Source of the DNA: Myxococcales bacterium
GTDB taxonomy: Bacteria > Myxococcota > Polyangia > Polyangiales > Polyangiaceae
Direction of reading: 5' to 3'
Assembly (NCBI GenBank): GCA_020430865.1
Contig: JAGQIY010001353.1
Span: 1-5,727 of the forward strand
DNA length: 5,727 bases
Part shown: positions 1 to 5,727 of the stretch, in pieces
How positions within the stretch are numbered: position 1 is the first letter of the stretch
Layout: every line of letters starts with the position of its first letter
Notes under the pieces: generated by a model
Database searches by the model: none
Told to the model about the DNA's origin: nothing
The model's input: the letters and a program-made list of their open reading frames with translations, nothing else
Translations under genes and position numbers: made by a program

Positions 1-3000
1 AGCTGGACGTGAGCGGGCTGCTTCTGCGTCGCTCCCGCCAGGCGCTCGAGCTGCTCGAGCCAGGGGCTCAGATCGGTATGCCCCACGGCAACCCGTACGG
101 CACGCTCTGCGTAGCCAAACGCCCGGGGCGCGTCCTCAAGTGGTCCATCCGCCACGCGCAGCGCCGCCTCGAGTCCCTCGAGCTTGCCGAGCGGGTCGTC
201 GAGCGCGCCGATCTCGATCTCCAGGACTTGGAGCAGCCGCTCGTGGTCGCCTTCTTCCTCGAAGATGGGTCGCAGGATCCCCGCTGCCTCGCGACGCGCG
301 TTCACGTCGTCGTGCTCGAGCAGCTTCTCCAGCGCAGCACGACTGGCGGCGTGCTTGCTGTCCACCGTCAGCGCCTCGCGGTAGGCCTCCAGAGCGCCGT
401 CGACGTCGCTCAACCTCAAGTTGCGCAGATCGCCGAGCTTGGCCAGCAAGTCCAGTCGCTGATCCGTCTCGCTCACCAGGTCGAGGTGGACCTGATACGT
501 GTCGCCGAGCTCGTCCCAGCGCTCCGCGGCCTGATAGAGCCGCTCCAGCGCCACCAGCGTCTCCTCTGCTGGACCGAACTCGTCCTGAACGGCGCGCCAG
601 GCGTCGATCGCCTCAGCGCCGTTCTCGAGCTTGTCAGCCAGCACCTGGGCACGTCGCACCATGAGCTCGCGGCGCGCGTCGCCTTCGGCGCCGCCATCCG
701 CACGACGCTCCAGCACGTCGACGAGCTCGCGCCAGTTCTCGCTCTTCTGGTAGAGCTCGTCGAGAGCGACCAGCGCCGTCTGATCCGTCGGATCGTCCTC
801 GAGGCGAGCCCGCCAGGCCTCGATGGCACCCAGCGTATCCTCGAGGATATTCTGCGAGAGCTCCCCGAGCCGCCCCAGGAGTTCCCGGCGCTTGTCGCCA
901 TCGGCCTCCAGCTTCACCTGGATGCGCAACATCTCGGCGAGGCTCTTGTGCTCCGACTCGGTGGCGTAGATGCGCTCCAATGCCCGCGCCGCGGGCAACG
1001 CGAGGGTCGCGTCCTCGCGATCGAGGTCCAGCACCTGGCGGTAGGTCTCGCCGGCCTTGGTCGTGTCCTCCAGGAGGTCTTCGTAGATCTGTGCGACCTG
1101 CATCAGGATCTCGCCCTTCAGGGCTTGATCCTCCGCGCCGTCCGCAGCCTTCGAGAGCACCTCGGCGACGCGCGCGTGGGCGCCCAATCGCCGTCCCACG
1201 TCGAGCAGCCGCGCCCTCGAGTCGACGTCGAGCGGGTCCAGCGGCACGAGCTCTGCCAGCGCGTCGAGCGCGCCTTCGTCTTCGTGAAGACCCTCATCAC
1301 GCAGTACCGAAATACGGCGCAGGAGTTCCTTGCGCTGATCCAGGCGCTCCTCCGCGTCCTCGTCAGCGCCCGTGCGCAACGTCTCGAGTTGCACGGCGAG
1401 CACCCGCACCAGGTCTCGCGTCTCCTCACGGGTCTCGTAGACGGTCTCCAGCATGCGGGCCGCACGACCGCGCAGCTGCCCAATCTCCAGCAGCTTCTCT
1501 GCCAGCTCCCGCGCCTCGAAATCGTTCACCTGCTCGGCCAGCACGGCCTCGATGTGATCGACCGCGGCGTCGGGCCGATGAAGACGCTCGAGCAGCAACG
1601 CTGCGAGACGCTTCTTGAACTCCATCAGCTCGTCGCCGACGGCGGTATCCAGCCGCTGCTGCAGCAGACGCGCGAGATCCTCGTGGCGGTCCTGGGAGGC
1701 GTACAGCCGGTCGAGCGAGCGCAGCGCGGTATCGTGCACCGGGTCGATCTCCAGGATGCGCTCGTAGTGCTTGGTGGCCTTCCCGGCGTCTTCGATGATC
1801 TCTTCACAGATCAGCGCGACCTCCACCAGCATGTCGGCGCGACGCACCGGATCATCCGTCGCAAGAGACGCGCGCTCGTAGAGCGCCTCGAGCTCGGACC
1901 AGCGCTCCGCGGCGGTCAAGATGTCCTTCAGACGCGCAAACGCTCGCTCGTTGCTGGGGTCCAGCTCCAGCACCTTTTCGAGGTAAGGCGTCGCGCCCAT
2001 CGGGTCCCCGAGCTTGTCCTCGTACAGGGCCGCCGCACGCTCGCAGAGTTCGGCCTCGATTTCCTTGGGGATCTCCCGGCCGAGCATCTCGCGGTAGCAC
2101 TCGGCGAGCTCCGTGGGACGACCGGACAGCGCACACAGGGAGTCAGCCCGGTCCCACAAGCTCAGTTCCGTGGGGTAATCCCGAACGGCGCGCAGAATGA
2201 CATCGAACGCGGAGCCGTACGCCGACAGCTTCTCTTCGTGGACGTCTGCCAGGCGGTTGTAGAGCGCCAACTTCTCGCTCGGCTCGCTGGCGCTGGCGAT
2301 CATCACCTCCAACGCCTCCGCCTCACGGCGCGCCTCACCCCCACTCGCGTAGGCGCTGGCCAGCACCTCTGCGGCGCGGGCCTTGGTCTCGTCCTGCTCA
2401 ACCAGGCGCTCCAGGACGTGCATCGCGCGGGCATCACCAGGCTCGAGGTCGAGCGCACGCACCGCCGCGTCCAGCGCTTCGAGGGGTCGCTCGAGCCGCT
2501 GCAAGTAGAGCTCGGCGAGTTCCACCTCGCGCAACGCGCGCTCGGAGCCGTCGAGCTGATCTCGGTGGCTCTCGATCACCTTGGCGGCACCAGCGAAGTC
2601 CTCCGAGGCGATCAGCAACCGGGGCAGAGCGGAGAGCGCGTTGACCTCCGTCGGGTCCAGGTCGAGGACCTTGCGATACAGCTCCGCGGAACGTCCTGGT
2701 TCCTCGAACACCTCCTCTTCCAGGGTCGCCCACTCGCTGAGGATGCGTACCCGCTCCGCGTCGCTCGCCGCGTGTTCCACGCGCAGCGCGAGCAACCAGC
2801 GCAGCTCGTCTCGCTTGCCTTCCCGGCGCAAGATGGCTTCCAGGGAGGCCGCCGCGTCGGCGTCGCTCGGATCGGCCTCGAGCAGGCTCTTGAACGTGGC
2901 AACGGCTTCGTCCGCCTTGCCCAGCTCCTCGGCATAGACCCGCGCCAGCTTGAGCTTCAGCTTGCGGGACTCCGCCTCGGCGATCTCTGCGTCGGACGTC

Positions 3001-5630
3001 AGCCGCCCTTCGATGGCTTCGACGAACGTCTGCCAGCTATTTGCCGCACGGCAACTATCTTCGAAGATGGAGAGCGCCTGCTCGCTGCCGGGGGCGAGCT
3101 CGTAGGCTTGACGGGCATAGCCCGCTGACGCGCCGCGATCGTTGAGCTTGTTCCCGGTGACATCGACCAGCTTGCCCAGCAGGTCCAGCTTCTCGTCGTC
3201 GGAGCTGCTCTGCTTCAGCAGCACGTCGTAGAGCGCCGGGAGGCGAGCCCACTTCTCGTCGGCTTCGTAGATCGGGATCAGAGCTCCGGCGGCGCGCGCG
3301 TCGTCTGGGTTCGTGGCGAGGATGCGCTCGTAGGAACGGAAGGCGCGGTCGGGAGCCTCGAGCTTGTCCTCGTAGACCTTTGCCGCACGGTAAGACAGAT
3401 CGATCTTCGATGCGTCGTCCTTGGCCTTGTCCGCCGCCTGACTCAGCACGTCGGCCAGGCCGTCGAAATCATCTTGCGATGCGTAGAGATCTTCGAGGCC
3501 CTCGTAATCTTTACGCTCGAGGAAGGCGTCGCGCAGCGTGCGCAAGGCACGGCTGTTGCCCGGCTGAAGCTCGAGCACGCGGCGCCAAGCCCGCGTCGCA
3601 CCTTCGAAGTCGGAGAGCTGATCGCCGTAGACGGTGCCCAGCTTCTGCAGCACGCTGAGCCGCTCCTTGTCGCCTTCCTCGAACTCGACACGACGCTCGA
3701 GCGCCTCGGCCAGCACCTTCCAGTTCTTGGCCCGCTCGGCGTAGCGTTCGAGCTGATCCAGTGTCGGGCGGTCGCTCGGATCCGCCTCCAGCGCGGCCTG
3801 AAACAAGCGGATGGCGTCGTCTTGACGCTGCAAACGCTCTGCAGCGAGCTTCGCCATCTCGCGCGTCAGTTCCAGGCGCCGATCGGCGTCGACGCTCTCC
3901 AGCTGCCCCTCGTAGAGCTCGTACAGGTTCGCCCAGGCGCGACGCTTCTTGTACAGCTCTTCCAGACGCTCTCGCGCCTCGGCGTCCGTGGGCACCGCCT
4001 CGAGCAGGCGCTGATAGGCCTCGGTGGCGTTCTGGACGTTGGAGAACTGATCTAGCCAGCGGCGCGCGACGCCACGCAGGATGGTCGCCTTCTCGTCGAC
4101 GTCCTCGGTCAGCTCCGCGAGGCGCTGCTGGTTGGTGAGCAGGTCGCGCCAGCGCCCGAGCTGCTCGTACAGCCCCACCAGCTCGCGCACCGCCTCCACG
4201 TCGTTGCCGTCGATCTGTAGGATCTGGTTCAGGACGGTGACCAGGGCCGTGTCGCTCTTGATGAACTGACGATAGGTCGACGCCACTTCCTTGAGGATCC
4301 CCAGGCGCGTCTCGCTGTCGTCCTTGTCAGCGCGCTCGAGCTCCTGCCGCAGCAGCTCGACCAGCGCGTTGTAGCCCTCGGTCTTGCGGTACAGCCGCTT
4401 CAGCGCCTCGCGAGCCTCTTGGTTGTCGGCATCCTGGCGCAGCACTCCCTTGTATTGCTCGATGGCCTTCTGAGCGTCTTGCTGGCTCTCGGCGAGCTTG
4501 GCGATCTGCTGGGTGACCTCGGTCTTCTCGGGTCCCTCGGTCATCACCTTCTGCGCTGCCTGAAGCACGCTCAACAGGCGCCCCTCGTCGCCGACCTTCT
4601 CGGCATACTCACGGAAGAAGTTCAGCGCCAACGGGTTGCTCGGCTCGAGCTTGCGAATGCGCTCGAACCAGGGCTCGGCGTCCTCGACGTTCTCGAGCTT
4701 CTTCCAGTGCAGCATGGCGATCTGGAGCATGTCGCCCAGGCGCTCGCTGCTCTCGAGCGAGCCGGACAGCAGCTCGCGCTCATAGACACTGACCAGGAGG
4801 TCCCAGCGCTCGAGCTTCGAGTAGTGCTCCGAGAGGAAGCTCTTGGCTTCAGCGTGGCTGGGGACCAGCCCGAGCACTTTCTCGAACGCCTTTGCGGCGG
4901 CTTCGGCGTCACCCATCTTGTTCAGGTGGAGGCGCGCGAGACGTACACCCGCGGCGGTGCGGTCGGTGTCGCCCTCAGCGCGGTCGATCAACCGGTCCAG
5001 CACGGCGGACAGCGCCTCCCACTTTTCCGCGCGGCGCAACACGACCTCGAGCATCCCGGCAGCGCGGACGTTCGTCGGGTCCAGGCGCACCGCCTGGTCC
5101 AGTCGCTTGACGATGCGGTCGGTGTCGGCATCCTCCGAGCCAAAGCGGAGCTCCATCTCCGCCGCCCGCATCAACATCGAGCTCTTGTAGACGTCGTCAG
5201 GCGCGTTCTCCGCTTCCTCGAGGTAAGACTTGGTCATCTCGGACCAGCGCGCCTTCTTACCCTCGGCTTCCTCGAGCGCCTCCTTGGCCTTGCCATCCTC
5301 GGGGATCAGCTCGAGCACCTGGAGCTGAGCGAGCTCGTGCTCCTCTTCACTGAAGAGACGGTCTTGCTGAAGCGCCGCCAGCTCCCGCAGCAGATCGACC
5401 TTGCCGCTGTCTGCATGGTCCACTGCGTGCTCGAGCAGCGTCGCCGCCGCTCGCCACTCACCACGCTCTTCGTGTCGCTGGCGTGCGGCGGAGAGCAAGC
5501 GCATCAGCTCGTCTCGTTCCAGGTCGCCATCCGGCTGCTTCAGCGCCTCCCGGAGCGCCCCCCAGGCGTCCACTGAGTCGGGGTCGTCTTGTAGCTGTCC
5601 AAGCGCTGTGCGGATCGTGTTCGAATCCAT
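1..5630 (-). CDS. Giant TPR-like repeat protein, C-terminus cut off by the window edge (at least 1876 aa)
   Basis: I do not recognise a named gene; this is a very large tetratricopeptide-like protein. Translation from the ATG at 5630-5628 (MDSNTIRTALG...) is open to the left edge, ending in the partial codon at 1-2. Residues 16-1848 are a continuous array of about 72-residue units. Each unit has one hairpin of the type ALxxLxxLYxxxxxWxxLVxxLxRxLE and a second, more canonical TPR hairpin of the type LLxxLAxLYEDxLxDxxxAxxAYxRVLELDP. A Trp lies 20 residues after the DP-type anchor in many units (129, 204, 276, 494, 566, 637, 794, 866, 1244, 1633). The protein is acidic and has only five Cys (860, 1166, 1178, 1196, 1275). 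I see no signal peptide, membrane helix or catalytic motif, so it is probably cytoplasmic. TPR superhelices usually bind peptides or scaffold complexes; that role here is inference. The start is fixed by an in-frame TGA at 5636-5634, one codon upstream. The next candidate, GTG at Val20, has no ribosome-binding site and would cut into the first unit. Giant proteins of this style are typical of Myxococcota. Confidence 0.93.
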   Translation of the reverse strand, partial: MDSNTIRTALGQLQDDPDSVDAWGALREALKQPDGDLERDELMRLLSAARQRHEERGEWRAAATLLEHAVDHADSGKVDLLRELAALQQDRLFSEEEHELAQLQVLELIPEDGKAKEALEEAEGKKARWSEMTKSYLEEAENAPDDVYKSSMLMRAAEMELRFGSEDADTDRIVKRLDQAVRLDPTNVRAAGMLEVVLRRAEKWEALSAVLDRLIDRAEGDTDRTAAGVRLARLHLNKMGDAEAAAKAFEKVLGLVPSHAEAKSFLSEHYSKLERWDLLVSVYERELLSGSLESSERLGDMLQIAMLHWKKLENVEDAEPWFERIRKLEPSNPLALNFFREYAEKVGDEGRLLSVLQAAQKVMTEGPEKTEVTQQIAKLAESQQDAQKAIEQYKGVLRQDADNQEAREALKRLYRKTEGYNALVELLRQELERADKDDSETRLGILKEVASTYRQFIKSDTALVTVLNQILQIDGNDVEAVRELVGLYEQLGRWRDLLTNQQRLAELTEDVDEKATILRGVARRWLDQFSNVQNATEAYQRLLEAVPTDAEARERLEELYKKRRAWANLYELYEGQLESVDADRRLELTREMAKLAAERLQRQDDAIRLFQAALEADPSDRPTLDQLERYAERAKNWKVLAEALERRVEFEEGDKERLSVLQKLGTVYGDQLSDFEGATRAWRRVLELQPGNSRALRTLRDAFLERKDYEGLEDLYASQDDFDGLADVLSQAADKAKDDASKIDLSYRAAKVYEDKLEAPDRAFRSYERILATNPDDARAAGALIPIYEADEKWARLPALYDVLLKQSSSDDEKLDLLGKLVDVTGNKLNDRGASAGYARQAYELAPGSEQALSIFEDSCRAANSWQTFVEAIEGRLTSDAEIAEAESRKLKLKLARVYAEELGKADEAVATFKSLLEADPSDADAAASLEAILRREGKRDELRWLLALRVEHAASDAERVRILSEWATLEEEVFEEPGRSAELYRKVLDLDPTEVNALSALPRLLIASEDFAGAAKVIESHRDQLDGSERALREVELAELYLQRLERPLEALDAAVRALDLEPGDARAMHVLERLVEQDETKARAAEVLASAYASGGEARREAEALEVMIASASEPSEKLALYNRLADVHEEKLSAYGSAFDVILRAVRDYPTELSLWDRADSLCALSGRPTELAECYREMLGREIPKEIEAELCERAAALYEDKLGDPMGATPYLEKVLELDPSNERAFARLKDILTAAERWSELEALYERASLATDDPVRRADMLVEVALICEEIIEDAGKATKHYERILEIDPVHDTALRSLDRLYASQDRHEDLARLLQQRLDTAVGDELMEFKKRLAALLLERLHRPDAAVDHIEAVLAEQVNDFEARELAEKLLEIGQLRGRAARMLETVYETREETRDLVRVLAVQLETLRTGADEDAEERLDQRKELLRRISVLRDEGLHEDEGALDALAELVPLDPLDVDSRARLLDVGRRLGAHARVAEVLSKAADGAEDQALKGEILMQVAQIYEDLLEDTTKAGETYRQVLDLDREDATLALPAARALERIYATESEHKSLAEMLRIQVKLEADGDKRRELLGRLGELSQNILEDTLGAIEAWRARLEDDPTDQTALVALDELYQKSENWRELVDVLERRADGGAEGDARRELMVRRAQVLADKLENGAEAIDAWRAVQDEFGPAEETLVALERLYQAAERWDELGDTYQVHLDLVSETDQRLDLLAKLGDLRNLRLSDVDGALEAYREALTVDSKHAASRAALEKLLEHDDVNARREAAGILRPIFEEEGDHERLLQVLEIEIGALDDPLGKLEGLEAALRVADGPLEDAPRAFGYAERAVRVAVGHTDLSPWLEQLERLAGATQKQPAHVQ
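87..362 (-). repeat. Extended unit variant 3, residues 1757-1848
   Basis: This interval is 91 residues. The first helix ends EKLLE (1768-1772), followed by HDDVNARREAAGILRPIF (1773-1790) and then EEEGDHERLLQVLE. It matches the pattern of the units at 1063 and 1367 with a two-residue shift, and Phe1790 replaces the Tyr. The closing anchor (RVAVGH, around residue 1848) is poorly conserved, so the end of this unit is less certain than its start. Confidence 0.55.
1236..1532 (-). repeat. Extended unit variant 2, residues 1367-1465
   Basis: At 98 residues this is the longest interval in the array. It has EKLLE (1378-1382), then GRAARMLETVY (1388-1398), then RDLVRVLAVQLETLR. The AA pair and the Tyr lie at +23/+24 and +31 from the anchor, exactly as in the unit starting at residue 1063. 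A further charged stretch, GADEDAEERLDQRKEL, adds about ten more residues before the TPR-like second hairpin. This second insertion is absent from the other extended units. Confidence 0.6.
2175..2444 (-). repeat. Extended unit variant 1, residues 1063-1152
   Basis: This interval is 89 residues, from the anchor DLEPGDARAM to the anchor RDYPTEL. After the first helix, which ends ERLVE (1074-1078), there is an additional helix of the form ARAAEVLASAY (1084-1094). Only then does the ordinary second part of the hairpin follow (ARREAEALEVMI). The same arrangement recurs in two later units, so it looks like a defined unit subtype and not random insertion. Confidence 0.6.
3309..3566 (-). repeat. Lengthened repeat unit, residues 689-774
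   Basis: This unit runs from the anchor LELQPGN (residue 689) to the anchor ATNPDD (residue 774). Its 85-residue spacing is about 13 longer than the norm. The extra length sits after the first hairpin: the usual Trp position is Tyr709, followed by GLEDLYASQDDFDGLADVL, which reads like a second copy of the 'W/YxxLxxLY' motif. This differs from the other extended units, where the extra residues come before that motif. It may be an extra half-hairpin or a local partial duplication. Confidence 0.6.
5271..5630 (-). other. N-terminal cap region of the repeat protein (residues 1-120)
   Basis: The first interval, between the anchors at residue 16 (QDDPDSVDAW) and residue 109 (LELIPEDG), is 93 residues, about 20 longer than a normal unit. 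It contains Trp23 and Trp59, and its hairpins are less regular than the downstream ones (RHEERGEWRAAATLLEHAV, then LLRELAALQQDRLFSEEEHE). The segment begins directly at the start Met with amphipathic helix-like sequence and no hydrophobic core, which argues against a secretion signal. A capping role for the superhelix is inference from its position and irregularity. Confidence 0.5.
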
Positions 5631-5639
5631 TCCTCACCC
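5631..5639 (-). promoter_or_regulatory. Start-proximal purine-rich ribosome-binding region, unusually close to the ATG
   Basis: The mRNA-sense sequence directly before the start is GGGTGAGGA-ATG. The GAGG core lies only one base from the ATG, closer than the usual 5-9 base spacing. The in-frame TGA within it (5636-5634) prevents any upstream in-frame start. Either the GGGTG part is used weakly with about four bases of spacing, or initiation relies little on a Shine-Dalgarno helix. Confidence 0.4.
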
Positions 5640-5649
5640 GTCGAAAGCG

Positions 5650-5678
5650 GCCCACCCTCCCCCTCTTGGGAAGTGGGC
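5650..5678 (-). promoter_or_regulatory. GC-rich hairpin in the 5' leader
   Basis: In mRNA sense, GCCCAC (5678-5673) pairs with GTGGGC (5655-5650). Inside it, TTCCC (5672-5668) can pair with GGGGG (5663-5659), counting two G-U pairs. The loop is AAGA, and there is a three-base bulge, AGG. The stem ends 19 bases before the start codon. It also covers a perfect GGAGG Shine-Dalgarno core (5660-5656) that is too far from the ATG (25 bases) to serve it directly. There is no T-run after it, so it does not look like an intrinsic terminator. Such stems arise easily by chance in GC-rich DNA. Confidence 0.35.
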
Positions 5679-5691
5679 TCGGTGGCGGGCG

Positions 5692-5720
5692 AGAGTACGC
5701 CGCGGGCCCCCACACTACAA
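5692..5720 (-). promoter_or_regulatory. Possible weak sigma70-type promoter
   Basis: On the minus strand, TTGTAG (5720-5715) and TACTCT (5697-5692) are separated by 17 bases, the preferred spacing. Each box matches only three of six consensus positions. This would put the transcription start near 5685 and give a leader of about 55 bases carrying the 5650-5678 hairpin. The spacing is the main support, and the match could be chance. The true promoter may lie beyond the window. Confidence 0.2.
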
Positions 5721-5727
5721 CCCCGCG

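Larger units (their letters stand above)
1..5585 (-). repeat. Array of about 25 degenerate paired-TPR units, period about 72 aa (216 bp)
   Basis: Unit anchors, meaning the loop residue before Pro or its equivalent in 'LxLDP', fall at residues 16, 109, 184, 256, 329, 400, 474, 546, 617, 689, 774, 846, 920, 992, 1063, 1152, 1224, 1296, 1367, 1465, 1537, 1613, 1686, 1757 and 1848. Nineteen of the 24 intervals are 71-76 residues. The other five are 93, 85, 89, 98 and 91. Each unit holds two helical hairpins, so the window encodes roughly 50 hairpins. The second hairpin carries the Ala20-Phe/Tyr24-Pro32-like pattern of TPRs, for example GDAEAAAKAFEKVLGLVP before residue 257. The repeats have diverged strongly and I see no long identical DNA copies, so this is an old protein-level repeat and not a recent tandem duplication. 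Residues after 1848 look like the start of a further unit that runs off the edge. Some anchors are weak matches (1686 GP, 1848 AV) and were placed by spacing. Confidence 0.85.

Noticed and set aside
9..3128. Plus-strand open frame of 1039 codons antisense to the repeat gene
   Set aside because: It is in exact codon register with the minus-strand gene, so it stops only where the real gene uses rare TCA, CTA or TTA codons, as with TCA at 3126-3128. Its translation is a low-complexity Leu/Gln/Arg/Val mirror with no domain. The minus-strand frame gives clear TPR units throughout.
3474..4055. Plus-strand open frame of 193 codons
   Set aside because: Same-register antisense shadow, terminated where the minus-strand gene uses a CTA Leu codon at 4053-4055. 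No ribosome-binding site or domain supports it.
4419..5576. Plus-strand open frame of 385 codons
   Set aside because: Same antisense register as the real gene. It ends at a sense TCA codon (Ser19 of the minus-strand protein), and its product shows only the mirror composition of the TPR repeats.
1..5585. Nucleotide-level tandem or CRISPR-like repeats suggested by recurrent gctcgagc-type words
   Set aside because: These words come from Glu-Leu-Glu/Ala-Arg codons in amphipathic helices. They are not evenly spaced identical repeats with unique spacers, and the periodicity exists only at protein level.
5650..5678. Leader hairpin as a rho-independent terminator for an upstream gene
   Set aside because: No T-rich tract follows the stem on either strand, and no upstream coding frame ends nearby. 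The frame between the TAG at 5717-5715 and the TGA at 5636-5634 has no start codon.
5458..5715. Minus-strand 85-codon frame overlapping the gene start and leader
   Set aside because: It begins at a GTG inside the putative promoter, has Arg/Pro-rich out-of-frame composition, and overlaps the well-supported N-terminus in another frame.

Overview
The window is almost entirely one gene: a giant repeat-protein coding sequence on the minus strand. It starts with an ATG at 5630-5628 and stays open to the left edge, giving at least 1876 codons with no stop inside the window. About 97 bases of leader or intergenic DNA (5631-5727) lie upstream of the start. I see no RNA gene, mobile element, CRISPR array or second protein-coding gene. 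The long plus-strand open frames, including one of over 1000 codons at 9-3128, are antisense shadows in the same codon register as the real gene.

The DNA is GC-rich. The protein is acidic, rich in Leu, Ala, Glu and Arg, very poor in Cys, and built from tetratricopeptide-like (TPR-like) helical hairpins. Giant TPR-only proteins in GC-rich DNA are common in Myxococcota, especially the large-genome Polyangia/Sorangiineae type. That is the most likely source, but it is an inference from style and not from a marker gene.

Layout in the direction of transcription (right to left): a possible weak promoter (5692-5720), a GC-rich leader hairpin (5650-5678), a start codon with an unusually close purine-rich ribosome-binding region (5631-5639), a short N-terminal cap, and then a continuous array of paired-hairpin units. 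I located 25 unit anchors (the 'LxLDP'-type turn) between residues 16 and 1848. Most are spaced 71-76 residues apart. Five intervals are longer (85-98 residues). Three of these share a distinct extended form (residues 1063-1152, 1367-1465 and 1757-1848) that recurs every four or five units, which suggests a higher-order period in the array.

No catalytic domain, signal peptide or membrane segment is visible, so a cytoplasmic scaffold or protein-binding role is the most that can be inferred. The C-terminus, which might carry another domain, lies outside the window.
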